From Epilithonimonas hungarica (GTDB taxonomy: Bacteria; Bacteroidota; Bacteroidia; Flavobacteriales; Weeksellaceae): a stretch of 64,000 nt of DNA. The notes below the pieces were generated by a model. That model saw nothing but the letters and a program-made list of their open reading frames with translations, was not told the origin of the DNA and searched no databases. The position numbers were made by a program, and so were the translations under genes. Shown here in pieces: positions 55,392 to 64,000 of the stretch. The DNA lies in assembly GCF_900102265.1 (NCBI RefSeq), contig NZ_FNBH01000002.1, positions 434,001-498,000 of the forward strand, given 5' to 3'. The stretch's first letter is position 1. Each line of letters opens with the position of its first letter.

Positions 55392-58300
55392 TTACTCTTC
55401 AAGTCTTACATCAAGTCCAAGACCTTGTAACTCGTGAAGTAATACGTTGAAAGATTCCGGAATACCAGGTTCTGGCATTGCTTCTCCTTTTGCAATCGCT
55501 TCATAAGTTTTTGCTCTACCAATCACGTCATCCGACTTCACAGTCAAGATCTCTCTCAGGATGTTAGACGCTCCAAATGCTTCAAGAGCCCAAACCTCCA
55601 TCTCTCCGAATCTCTGACCTCCGAATTGTGCTTTACCACCTAACGGCTGTTGCGTGATCAATGAGTAAGGTCCGATAGAACGTGCGTGCATTTTGTCATC
55701 TACCATGTGTCCAAGTTTCAACATGTAGATCACACCTACAGTTGCAGGCTGCGTAAATCTCTCCCCAGTTCCACCGTCGTATAAGTGTGTGCTACCAAAT
55801 TTCGGAAGACCTGCCTGATCAGTATATTCTGTGATTTGCTCAAGACTTGCACCATCAAAGATCGGTGTTGCAAACTTCAATCCCAGTTTTGTACCTGCCC
55901 ATCCAAGAACAGTTTCGTAGATCTGACCAATATTCATACGGGAAGGTACCCCAAGCGGATTCAATACGATATCTACTGGTGTTCCATCCTCCAAGAATGG
56001 CATATCTTCTTCACGAACGATTCTTGAAACGATACCTTTGTTACCGTGACGACCTGCCATTTTATCACCTACATTCAGTTTACGTTTCTTAGCGATGTAA
56101 ACTTTAGCTAATTTGATAATACCTGCTGGTAACTCGTCTCCGATAGACAATGCAAATTTCTCACGGTTTTTAACTCCCGAAAGATCATTGTATTTGATTT
56201 TATAATTGTGAATCAATTGTTTGATCCATTCATTTTTGTCTGCATCTACGGTCCAATCTGCACCGCTGATGTTCACATAATCTTCTACAGACTGAAGCAA
56301 TTTCAAAGTGAATTTGGTTCCTTTGCTGATTACTTCCTCTTCAAGGTCATTTTTCACACCCTGAGAAGTTTTACCAGAAACCAAGGTATTCAATTTGTCA
56401 ATCAAAGTGTTTCTCAGATCATCGAACTTATTTTTGTAAGTATTTTCGATTTCCTCAAGTTTGATTTTCTCTTCGCTTCTTTTCTTTTTGTCCTTGATAT
56501 TTCTAGAGAACAATTTTTTGTTGATAACAACTCCTCTAAGAGAAGAATCTGCTTTCAATGAAGCATCTTTTACATCACCAGCTTTATCCCCGAAGATCGC
56601 TCTAAGAAGTTTTTCTTCCGGAGTTGGATCAGATTCCCCTTTTGGAGTGATCTTTCCGATAAGGATATCACCAGGCTTCACTTCTGCACCGATACGGATC
56701 ATCCCGTTTTCATCAAGATCTTTTGTAGCTTCTTCAGAAACGTTAGGAATATCTGCTGTCAATTCTTCCATACCTAATTTGGTATCACGAACTTCCAGAG
56801 AATATTCATCAACGTGGATCGAAGTAAACCAGTCCTCACGAACCACTTTTTCATTAATTACGATCGCATCCTCGAAGTTATAACCTTTCCAAGGCATGAA
56901 CGCCACTACCAAGTTTCTACCAAGAGCCAATTCCCCGTTCTCAGTTGCATAACCATCACAAAGAACCTGACCTTTTTCCACTGTATCACCTACTCTTACG
57001 TTTGGTCTTAGTGTAATAGTTGTACTCTGGTTGGTTTTTCTGAACTTAGTCAGTTTATAAGTTTTAGTAGCAGAATCGAAGTTAACTAGATCATCCTCCT
57101 CGCTTCTTTCGTACTTAATAACTATTTTCTCAGCGTCCACATATTCTACAACTCCAGTTCCTTCTGCATTGATCAAAATTCTAGAATCTCTCGCAACTTG
57201 TTTTTCCAGACCTGTACCAACAACTGGTGCCTGAGGCTTCAATAAAGGAACTGCCTGGCGCATCATGTTAGACCCCATCAATGCACGGTTCGCATCATCA
57301 TGCTCCAGGAACGGGATCAATGAAGCAGAAATACCAGAGATCTGGTTTGGTGCAACGTCGATAAGATCGACTTGTTGAGGCTCAACTACTGGGTAATCAC
57401 CATCCAAACGGGCAATAATTCTATCCGTCTCGAAGTGACCTTCATCACTCAAGGCAACGTTTGCCTGAGCAATAACTTGATTTTCCTCGTCCTCAGCATT
57501 TAGATAAACAGGCGCAGCATTAAGGTCTACTTTTCCGTTTTCTACTTTTCTGTAAGGTGTCTCAATAAAACCTAAAGTGTTGATCTTCGCATACATACCC
57601 AAAGAAGAGATCAAACCAATGTTTGGTCCTTCCGGAGTTTCGATTGGACAGATACGACCATAGTGAGTATGGTGAACGTCACGAACCTCGAAACCTGCTC
57701 TTTCTCTTGATAAACCACCAGGTCCTAGTGCAGAAAGTCTACGCTTGTGCGTGATCTCTGACAATGGGTTGGTTTGATCCATGAACTGAGAAAGCTGGTT
57801 GGTACCAAAGAATGAATTAATAACAGACGTCAAAGTCTTAGCATTAACCAAATCAACCGGTGTAAAGATCTCGTTATCTCTAACGTTCATTCTTTCTTTG
57901 ATTGTTCTGGCAATTCTAGAAAGACCTACGCCGAATTGTCCAGACAATTGCTCTCCAACAGTCTTGATCCTTCTGTTTGACAAGTGATCGATATCATCAA
58001 CCTCAGCCTTAGAGTTAACCAATTCGATCAAGTGTTTTACAATCGAGATGATATCTTCTTTTGTAAGAACTTGATTTTCTTCCGAAATGTTAAGACCTAG
58101 TTTTTTGTTCAATCTGTAACGACCAACTTCTCCAAGAGAGTATCTCTGTTCTGAAAAGAATAATTTCTCAATAATTCCTCTTGCAGTTTCCTCATCCGGA
58201 GCATCGGCGTTTCTTAACTGACGATAAATATATTCCACCGCCTCTTTTTCTGAGTTGGTTGGATCTTTTTGTAAAGTATTCTGGATGATAGAGAACTCGT

Positions 58301-59219
58301 TAGAATTTTCTTTGTGAATCAAGATTGACTTAACTCCAGAATCTAAAATAACATCTAGATGTTCTTTTTCAAGAATAGTTTCTCTATCCAAGATGATCTC
58401 GTTTCTTTCAATAGAAACTACCTCACCTGTATCTTCGTCCACGAAGTCCTCGAACCAAGTGTTCAAAACTCTCGCAGCCAAAGTTCTTCCTTCTACTTTT
58501 TTAAGTGCGGCTTTAGAAACTTTCACTTCCTCTGCAAGGTCGAAGATCTGAAGAATTTCTTTATCAGATTCATAACCGATAGCTCTTAATAGTGTAGTTA
58601 AAGGTAATTTTTTCTTACGGTCAATATACGCATACATTACGTTGTTGATGTCCGTAGTGAACTCCATCCAAGATCCTTTGAAAGGGATAATTCTCGAATA
58701 ATAAAGTTTAGTTCCGTTTGCATGGTAGGTCTGTCCGAAGAATACACCCGGAGATCTGTGTAACTGAGTTACAATAACACGTTCCGCACCATTGATGATG
58801 AATGACCCGGAAGGCGTCATATAAGGAACCGGACCTAAATACACATCCTGCACAACAGTCTGAAAATCTTCATGTTCCGGATCTGTACAGTATAATTTTA
58901 GTCTAGCTTTTAGAGGTACGTTATACGTTAAACCTCTCTCTACGCACTCATCGATAGAATAACGTGGAGAATCTACCAGATAATCCAGAAATTCCAAAAC
59001 GAACTGGTTTCTAGAATCTGTAATTGGGAAATTTTCCTGGAACGTTTTGTAAAGTGATTCATTCAAACGTTGCTCAGGAAGCGTGTCTAACTGGAAAAAC
59101 TCCTTGAAAGACTGGATTTGGATGTCCAAAAAGTCAGGTGTTTCGATTCTACCTTTCGCTGATGAAAAGTTGATTCTCTCTGTACCTTGAACTTTAGGAG
59201 CGGCCTGTGTTTTACTCAT
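55392..59219 (-). CDS. rpoB: RNA polymerase subunit beta
   Basis: A 1275-residue beta subunit. The rifampicin region ([47 protein letters not shown]), the conserved GPNIGLI and the C-terminal [24 protein letters not shown] and VKSDDVIGR are all visible. It starts the rpoB-rpoC-DUF3467 transcript. The usual upstream genes rplJ and rplL are not present within the 4.8 kb that follow to the window edge; a promoter and long leader precede it instead. Confidence 0.99.
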   Translation of the reverse strand: MSKTQAAPKVQGTERINFSSAKGRIETPDFLDIQIQSFKEFFQLDTLPEQRLNESLYKTFQENFPITDSRNQFVLEFLDYLVDSPRYSIDECVERGLTYNVPLKARLKLYCTDPEHEDFQTVVQDVYLGPVPYMTPSGSFIINGAERVIVTQLHRSPGVFFGQTYHANGTKLYYSRIIPFKGSWMEFTTDINNVMYAYIDRKKKLPLTTLLRAIGYESDKEILQIFDLAEEVKVSKAALKKVEGRTLAARVLNTWFEDFVDEDTGEVVSIERNEIILDRETILEKEHLDVILDSGVKSILIHKENSNEFSIIQNTLQKDPTNSEKEAVEYIYRQLRNADAPDEETARGIIEKLFFSEQRYSLGEVGRYRLNKKLGLNISEENQVLTKEDIISIVKHLIELVNSKAEVDDIDHLSNRRIKTVGEQLSGQFGVGLSRIARTIKERMNVRDNEIFTPVDLVNAKTLTSVINSFFGTNQLSQFMDQTNPLSEITHKRRLSALGPGGLSRERAGFEVRDVHHTHYGRICPIETPEGPNIGLISSLGMYAKINTLGFIETPYRKVENGKVDLNAAPVYLNAEDEENQVIAQANVALSDEGHFETDRIIARLDGDYPVVEPQQVDLIDVAPNQISGISASLIPFLEHDDANRALMGSNMMRQAVPLLKPQAPVVGTGLEKQVARDSRILINAEGTGVVEYVDAEKIVIKYERSEEDDLVNFDSATKTYKLTKFRKTNQSTTITLRPNVRVGDTVEKGQVLCDGYATENGELALGRNLVVAFMPWKGYNFEDAIVINEKVVREDWFTSIHVDEYSLEVRDTKLGMEELTADIPNVSEEATKDLDENGMIRIGAEVKPGDILIGKITPKGESDPTPEEKLLRAIFGDKAGDVKDASLKADSSLRGVVINKKLFSRNIKDKKKRSEEKIKLEEIENTYKNKFDDLRNTLIDKLNTLVSGKTSQGVKNDLEEEVISKGTKFTLKLLQSVEDYVNISGADWTVDADKNEWIKQLIHNYKIKYNDLSGVKNREKFALSIGDELPAGIIKLAKVYIAKKRKLNVGDKMAGRHGNKGIVSRIVREEDMPFLEDGTPVDIVLNPLGVPSRMNIGQIYETVLGWAGTKLGLKFATPIFDGASLEQITEYTDQAGLPKFGSTHLYDGGTGERFTQPATVGVIYMLKLGHMVDDKMHARSIGPYSLITQQPLGGKAQFGGQRFGEMEVWALEAFGASNILREILTVKSDDVIGRAKTYEAIAKGEAMPEPGIPESFNVLLHELQGLGLDVRLEE

Positions 59220-59529
59220 AAAATTATAAGAAAAAGGGTTAAAAAATATTTTGATTCAAAAAATATCAGATAATCAAGAGTCAAGAAAAAAGTAAAAAAG
59301 ATTAAAGGAATATATAACTTTGGCGCCGTTATGTATGTTTCTTTTGCTTGTTTCTCTTGTCTTTCAACATCTAACTGCAACACCGGTATATCTTTTCACG
59401 GCGTAGTGCAAAATATTTTTATTTCTTTCAGACATTATCTATTTATAAACAGAAAATCCCCCTTCATGAAAATGAAAGAGTATGAAAATTGTTTTTACTG
59501 TATATAAATTATTAGCGCCAAAAGAATTG

Positions 59530-59561
59530 CAAATGTACGGATTTTAAAATTATTTGACAAA
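59530..59561 (-). promoter_or_regulatory. Predicted rpoB promoter
   Basis: Minus-strand -33 TTTG (59558-59561) and -7 TACATTTG (59530-59537) with 20-bp spacing. It predicts a start near 59523 and an rpoB leader of about 300 nt. Confidence 0.65.
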
Positions 59562-59610
59562 TGTTTATGGTCTTAAACTTTTGTTAAATGAGTAGTGAAA
59601 AAACAGAAAG

Positions 59611-59635
59611 AGCCATTTCATTTTTTGAAACGGCT
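59611..59635 (-). terminator. Terminator of the T9SS protein gene at 59765
   Basis: A 10-bp stem (AGCCGTTTCA / TGAAATGGCT on the minus strand, one G-U pair) is followed by a T-rich tract. Confidence 0.6.
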
Positions 59636-59764
59636 TTTTCTTTAAGTAATAATTGATAATCAATTTGAAATTCAATAATTTATGTTCAAATAATATATTG
59701 ACTAAACTACCTTGCCTTATAGGTAGCTATTTTTAATTCAGTGTTAATAGCAATTTCAGGAAAC

Positions 59765-60403
59765 TTATTTTTTAATAAATTTTAAATTTTCCGTACCTTT
59801 TACCGATGATATTTTCAGGAAGTAGATGCCTTTTAGTAAGCTTTCCACGTTAATTCTATCATTTTCAATTTTGAAGTTATCGATTAATTTTCCGTTCATA
59901 TCAAATATTTCTGCTTTAATGATTTTAAGATTTTCAGGGTTTTGAATTTTGATGATATCTGTGATGGGATTTGGATAAATTTTAAAAGATTTTTTATTAT
60001 TATTTTCCGTAGATAATGTTATCTGTTCACTCAATTTAACATAAATTTTATCGCCAAATTCATTGCAACACTGGCTATTGACAATAAGACTTTTATAATC
60101 TGGATATGAAGATGTCCCAAAACTGGAATTATAAGATGAACCGACCGGATTAATAGATGCATAACTCCCAGTTGATTCTACAACCGTACCATTTCCAAAA
60201 TCGTCATACATTACTTTAAAATGACCGTCAACAGGATAATTATAAGGTTGGCCATCATTATATCCCGGACCTAGCAAACAGCAATCCCAATCGTAAACAG
60301 TTGCATAACGATAAAAAATATTAGACCCATCTAAGGCTTGTATTCCTTGGCTGTAAACAAGATATGAAGCAATAAAAGCTAAAATTGTTAATGTTTTTTT
60401 CAT
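59765..60403 (-). CDS. Secreted T9SS protein, unknown
   Basis: A 212-residue protein with a signal peptide (MKKTLTILAFIASYLVYSQ), a small Tyr/Gly/Asp-rich domain of about 110 residues with a CC pair (DWDCCLLGPGYNDGQP) and a second CC (NSQCCNEFG), and a C-terminal T9SS type A sorting domain (FKIYPNPITDIIKIQNPENLKIIKAEIFDMNGKLIDNFK, LLKGIYFLKISSVKG). The cargo domain is not recognised. It lies between rpoB and the NHL-repeat gene on the same strand. Confidence 0.82.
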   Translation of the reverse strand: MKKTLTILAFIASYLVYSQGIQALDGSNIFYRYATVYDWDCCLLGPGYNDGQPYNYPVDGHFKVMYDDFGNGTVVESTGSYASINPVGSSYNSSFGTSSYPDYKSLIVNSQCCNEFGDKIYVKLSEQITLSTENNNKKSFKIYPNPITDIIKIQNPENLKIIKAEIFDMNGKLIDNFKIENDRINVESLLKGIYFLKISSVKGTENLKFIKK

Positions 60404-60550
60404 AATATGTTATTTTTAAAGTTTAAATGTTGTTTTTTTCCCCAAGTTTTTGGTTTTGGCGCCAACAGACCGACCAAGTTGCCCTTTTCAGCGGATAATC
60501 TGCTGTAAAAATATTGTATAGCATACTGTTGAAATCCAACCACAAAGCGT

Positions 60551-62440
60551 TTATTTTTTCACAATTTTTCGGATTTCGATTTTTCCGTCTTCAAAAATAA
60601 TTTTCAGTAAATACATTCCTTTCGGATACCGTTCTAATGAAATTTTGTTTCCCGAATTGCTTTCGTCCATGACCTGTTTCCCCGAAAGGTCAAAAAGTGC
60701 CAACGTTTTTATTTTTTCTTTTGAGGAAATTTGGACAAAATCGGATGCCGGATTAGGAAAAATTTGAAGATTCGATGTTTCGGACATTTCGGAAACGGAC
60801 AAATTTGGATCTATTAAATCAATAATTTTCACAACGTTATTCCCTGTGTCCGCCACATAGAGTTTGTCTGCAGAACTATTCAGATAGACACCTTCGGGTT
60901 TGAAAAATCCGCTGCCGATTGTTGTGATGTTGTTGCCATTCATATCCATTCTTTTAATTGCATTATTTCCGGTATCGGCGATGTACATCACATTATGCAC
61001 ATTATCCACGGCTACGCTGCTTGGCTTGTTGAAATTATTGCCGATATTTCCCAAAGCAGTGCTAGCTCCTGTCGAGAGATTGATTTTGATAATAACATTG
61101 GAAGCATAATCTGCCACGTATGCATTTCCGGCGGTATCGAAATCAAATCCTTTCGAATCATTCAATACGCCCAAGTAGTTGTAGGTATATCCGAAAGGGA
61201 AATTTAATTTTCGTCCGACAAGATAAGAGTAGTTTCTTTGGGTGTAATAGTCAGTCTGACCGTATGTCTTCATCATATAAGGATTGGCAAGATTTGTAAT
61301 ATAATTTCCATAAGTGTTTCCGGAAGTGTTCACAAATTTGATGACGTTATCAGTTGCATCTCCGTAGTAGATGTAATCGGCATTGCTGTTGTATGCTATC
61401 CCGGCAAGCGTGTTTGTGGTATTCCAAATGTTGGATATCTGGTAACCTCCGAAATAGGCATTGTTCGGAACGATTTTCTTTATCGAATTGTAGCCCGTAG
61501 AAATATCGTGGTCGCTGATGTAGATGTTGTGTCCGGAATCTATCGTAATGCTTGCCGGCGAATCAAACCGGCTTCCTCTCACAGCGTAAGTATTGTCGGG
61601 GTATTTGAAGTTATACACTCTGTATTTGGCATCTGTATCATAGAAGACAAAGCTGGCATTATTCTGTGCTCTTGCTTCTACCGACATCGGTAAAAACGAT
61701 TGTCCGGGATTGTAAACGGGAAGTGACCAGTGTGTAATTACGTGTCCGTCAACACTCATTATGACAATATCCGACATACCTCCTATGACCAATCCGAGAA
61801 ATGGACGAAAATCTACACAGGTGATGCTAGTTCCCGAATTATCCGATATGGTATAAGTGGAAAAAATGTTGTCTATTTTTACCACATTATTGTAATTGGG
61901 AAAAACAAAATAGCTGTTACCTGTATTGTCAAAGGTGAAATCGCTTGCATTCGCCACGTTATAAGGCATATTTACCGTACCAATAGTGCCGTCAGACAGG
62001 CTGATTCTTCCTATTTTATTGCTAAGAGCTGGTGCGGTGTACCAGATATAAATCCCCAGGAACTCCAAATTGGTAATGGATGTATTGGGATTGGCAAACA
62101 ATGTCGGGTTGCCGCCATCGGTTGTCATTTTAAATATTTTGCCCGAGTTGATTCCCGCAATATAGGCAACGTACAAATTGCCGTCGTTATCCAAAGCTAT
62201 TGCTCCGGGCTTCCCTTTTCCGGCAGAGATTACGGTGGTTTTGTTGGCACCGTTAATTTTCATTATGAGCTCATCTGTGGCATCGCACACATAGATATTT
62301 CCGTCCAAATCCTGCGTGATGTCGGTAGCATACGTAAAATTATACCCCAAACCCACGGTGGTAATGTTTTGCCCGAAAACCGTCATCGTAAGCAACCACG
62401 AGCCTAAGATGAAGAATCTAAGTATAGTTCTGTTTTTCAT
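60551..62440 (-). CDS. Secreted NHL-repeat beta-propeller protein with T9SS sorting domain
   Basis: About 629 residues. Signal peptide (MKNRTILRFFILGSWLLTMTVFGQ), then NHL/SMP-30-like repeats: ITQDLDGNIYVCDATD, IALDNDGNLYVAYI, ITIDSGHNIYISDHD, FDTAGNAYVADYASNVIIKI, VAVDNVHNVMYIADTGNNAIKRM and LYVADTGNNVVKIID. The C-terminus is a T9SS type A sorting domain (LQIFPNPASDFVQISSKEKIKTLALFDLSGKQVMDE). It is a surface or secreted propeller that may bind a ligand or carbohydrate. It is divergent from the TPR histidine kinase across a 22-bp perfect inverted repeat. Codon use is more GC-rich than in the neighbouring AT-rich genes. Confidence 0.88.
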   Translation of the reverse strand: MKNRTILRFFILGSWLLTMTVFGQNITTVGLGYNFTYATDITQDLDGNIYVCDATDELIMKINGANKTTVISAGKGKPGAIALDNDGNLYVAYIAGINSGKIFKMTTDGGNPTLFANPNTSITNLEFLGIYIWYTAPALSNKIGRISLSDGTIGTVNMPYNVANASDFTFDNTGNSYFVFPNYNNVVKIDNIFSTYTISDNSGTSITCVDFRPFLGLVIGGMSDIVIMSVDGHVITHWSLPVYNPGQSFLPMSVEARAQNNASFVFYDTDAKYRVYNFKYPDNTYAVRGSRFDSPASITIDSGHNIYISDHDISTGYNSIKKIVPNNAYFGGYQISNIWNTTNTLAGIAYNSNADYIYYGDATDNVIKFVNTSGNTYGNYITNLANPYMMKTYGQTDYYTQRNYSYLVGRKLNFPFGYTYNYLGVLNDSKGFDFDTAGNAYVADYASNVIIKINLSTGASTALGNIGNNFNKPSSVAVDNVHNVMYIADTGNNAIKRMDMNGNNITTIGSGFFKPEGVYLNSSADKLYVADTGNNVVKIIDLIDPNLSVSEMSETSNLQIFPNPASDFVQISSKEKIKTLALFDLSGKQVMDESNSGNKISLERYPKGMYLLKIIFEDGKIEIRKIVKK

Positions 62441-62500
62441 AGCAGCATTTATTTTAAAAATTTGATGAAGCAAAGTTTGCGATAATACGAACATTGGGCA

Positions 62501-62556
62501 ATCGTCCAAAAAGATGATTTTTTCATAATCCTTTAAAAATCATCTTTTTGGACGAT
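62501..62556. promoter_or_regulatory. Perfect 22-bp inverted repeat in a divergent promoter region
   Basis: The arms start ATCGTCCAAAAAGATGATTT (62501-62522) and end in the exact complement (62535-62556), with a 12-nt loop. It lies in the 150-bp gap between the NHL-repeat gene and the histidine kinase gene. A -7-like TAATTTTG at 62579-62586 follows, four bases before the kinase ATG. Confidence 0.75.
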
Positions 62557-62590
62557 GTTTTCGGTGGGATAAAATGTATAATTTTGCTTT

Positions 62591-64000
62591 ATGAGAAGAC
62601 TTTTCCTATTTCTGCTGCTGTCCTCGCTTTTGTCTGCCCAGGAGATGAACAGGGATAGCTTGCTCCGCCTGCTTCCCAAGGCAAAAGAAGACACCAGCAA
62701 AGTACTCCTGTATATCAATCTCGGAAATTCCGTAGAATATGAAGACACCGAAAATGCAGGAAAATACTACCGACAGGCAGGAAAACTCAGTAAAAAACTG
62801 AATTATAAAAAAGGAATCTTAAAATATATTTCCAATTATACCGCGATACTGAATATCAAAGGAGAATTGGACAGTGCCTTCACATTGAACAAGCAAGGAG
62901 TAGAAATAGCAAAAGATTTGGGCGACAAGCTCATTCTGGCTAAAGCCACAGCAAATCTCGGTAACAGCTACAACTACAGGAATAATATGGAAAGTACTCT
63001 TGCAGAATATCAAAAAGCTTTAACTCTTTTTGAAGAGATAAAAGAGGATTATTTTAAAGCAAGAATGCAGGATTTACTTCAAAATGTCTATTGCAAACTA
63101 AATATGTCCGAAAAAGGAATTTCCTATGGAAAAGCTGCTACAGACTATTTTCGGAAACAAGGTAAAAAACAGGAATTGGCAAGTGCCCTGATTAATCTCT
63201 CCAATAATTATAGCAATGCAAAACAAGAGGAACAGTCTTTAAAAGCATATCAGGAAGCACTGGAAATTTCACAGGAAATAGGTTTTAGACAAGGCGAACT
63301 GACAACTTTATTAGGACTGGGAAATACTTATTTTCACCGTTTTGAAATAGAAAAATCAAAATCCTGTTACGAAAAAGCGCTGACAATAAGTATCGATGTG
63401 GAAAACAAAGAAGGCGAAACTATTTCCAACCGCGGATTGGCGATGTGCTATATACAGGAAAAAGAATTTGACAAAGCGGAATTGTTCATAGATAAAGCTT
63501 TAAAGCTCGCAAAAAATCTGGATTTGAAGAAAGAAATAATGTCTTCTATGAATTTGAAATCCAGTATTCTGTTTGCCAAACACGATGTTGAAACTGCCGA
63601 AAAATATTTAGACAGTGCAGGCATTATTGAGCAGAAGTTATTCGGTGACGAAATCCGAAATAAAATCATCAATCTGGATAAAAAATACGAAACCGAAAAG
63701 AAAGAAAACCAAATCAGATTGCAGAATGCACAAATCCGGCAAAAAAATATTCTCAATTATATCTTAATCGGAAGTGCTGTGGCCCTGCTCCTTATTTTAT
63801 TTTTATCCTACCGAAATTACAGCCACAAAAAAAAGCTACAGGTGCAAAAAATCACCGAGCTTGAAACCGAAAAGCAGCTTGCCGCAACAGAAGCGGTTCT
63901 CCGGGGCGAGGAGCAGGAACGTTCCCGTCTTGCCAAAGATTTGCACGACGGTTTGGGCGGAATGCTCAGCGGTGTAAAACACTCATTTAGTGCTATGAAA
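62591..64000 (+). CDS. TPR-repeat sensor histidine kinase, truncated by the window edge
   Basis: An open frame of 470 codons runs to the last base, so the gene is incomplete here. It has a signal peptide (MRRLFLFLLLSSLLSAQ), a periplasmic region of tetratricopeptide repeats (residues about 30-350, for example AKATANLGNSYNYRNNMESTLAEYQKAL and TTLLGLGNTYFHRFEIEKSKSCYEKAL), a membrane helix at about 388-407, a coiled coil, and the start of a HisKA_3 dimerisation domain with phospho-accepting His452 in RSRLAKDLHDGLGG. Such kinases pair with a LuxR/NarL-type response regulator. The regulator and the catalytic ATPase domain lie outside the window. Confidence 0.92.
   Translation, partial: MRRLFLFLLLSSLLSAQEMNRDSLLRLLPKAKEDTSKVLLYINLGNSVEYEDTENAGKYYRQAGKLSKKLNYKKGILKYISNYTAILNIKGELDSAFTLNKQGVEIAKDLGDKLILAKATANLGNSYNYRNNMESTLAEYQKALTLFEEIKEDYFKARMQDLLQNVYCKLNMSEKGISYGKAATDYFRKQGKKQELASALINLSNNYSNAKQEEQSLKAYQEALEISQEIGFRQGELTTLLGLGNTYFHRFEIEKSKSCYEKALTISIDVENKEGETISNRGLAMCYIQEKEFDKAELFIDKALKLAKNLDLKKEIMSSMNLKSSILFAKHDVETAEKYLDSAGIIEQKLFGDEIRNKIINLDKKYETEKKENQIRLQNAQIRQKNILNYILIGSAVALLLILFLSYRNYSHKKKLQVQKITELETEKQLAATEAVLRGEEQERSRLAKDLHDGLGGMLSGVKHSFSAMK

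Larger units (their letters stand above)
59220..59764. other. rpoB leader and intergenic region
   Basis: This 545-bp gap has no gene. On the minus strand it holds a promoter (59530-59561), a predicted leader of about 300 nt running to rpoB, a long-range complementary pair TTTGGCGC / GCGCCAAA (59319-59326 and 59515-59522), and the terminator of the next minus-strand gene (59611-59635). Confidence 0.6.

Noticed and set aside
59220-59764. A hidden rplL or tRNA gene upstream of rpoB
   Set aside because: No open frame of the right size and no tRNA-like arms or TTCGA-type loop are visible on either strand.
60456-60465. TTGGCGCCAA palindrome as a shared operator with the rpoB leader
   Set aside because: The 10-bp palindrome resembles the GGCGCC words of the rpoB leader, but the match is too short to separate from chance.
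61238-62407. Genes of 151 and 225 residues on the plus strand inside the NHL-repeat gene
   Set aside because: They lie antisense to a gene with clear signal peptide, repeats and sorting domain, and have no domain pattern themselves.

Overview
The window looks like chromosome of a low-GC member of the Bacteroidota, family Weeksellaceae, most like Chryseobacterium. The evidence is gene content and signals: several secreted proteins end in a type IX secretion (T9SS) type A sorting domain; there is a CbpA/CbpM pair, a bacillithiol-type YpdA reductase, a lemA-TPM-TPM operon, a DUF3467 gene behind rpoBC, and many promoters of the Bacteroidota form (-7 TAnnTTTG, -33 TTTG). No tRNA, rRNA, CRISPR array, IS element or prophage was found.

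Layout. 0.1-4.6 kb: an unknown gene, then a minus-strand run pcm > PH-domain protein > mazG > lemA > two TPM proteins. 4.8-8.2 kb: KAS III (fabH-like), a divergent FabI-like reductase and a Gfo/Idh/MocA oxidoreductase. 8.2-16.7 kb: a cell-surface protein, a second Gfo/Idh/MocA enzyme, an M23 peptidase, an orphan vsr, a hydroxyacyl-CoA dehydrogenase, a polytopic membrane protein and small proteins including a J-domain/KTSC fusion. 16.7-23.1 kb: a complete RND efflux operon (tetR > tolC-like > adaptor > permease) behind a promoter flanked by two matching operator-like palindromes. 23.3-32.1 kb: an RsmB-type methyltransferase, a ferredoxin reductase and ferredoxin, an M28 peptidase, a lipocalin, cbpA/cbpM, ypdA and an L,D-transpeptidase. 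32.2-39.5 kb: a very AT-rich membrane protein and a run of metabolic or unknown minus-strand genes. 39.6-50.2 kb: valS, a DUF1573 protein, ppk2, rmuC, hemB, a very small T9SS protein, an OmpA-family protein, a VanZ protein and an alcohol dehydrogenase. 50.2-59.2 kb: a 22-bp tandem repeat, then rpoB > rpoC > DUF3467 gene. 59.2-64 kb: a long rpoB leader with its own promoter, two T9SS proteins, and a divergent TPR sensor histidine kinase cut by the window edge.

Most of the window is ordinary core genome. The unexplained structure lies between genes: three copies of a roughly 90-bp imperfect palindrome (GCCCCGA...GCGGGAA), a second dispersed element with inverted arms, perfect inverted repeats of 13-22 bp at several gene borders, a 4 x 22-bp tandem repeat, and regulatory palindromes at the RND and ferredoxin-reductase promoters. 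The most system-like locus is at the right end. There a TPR histidine kinase is transcribed away from a secreted NHL-repeat protein across a perfect 22-bp inverted repeat, and this block occupies the place upstream of rpoB where rplJL usually lies. All functions are read from sequence motifs and remembered families; no database search was run.
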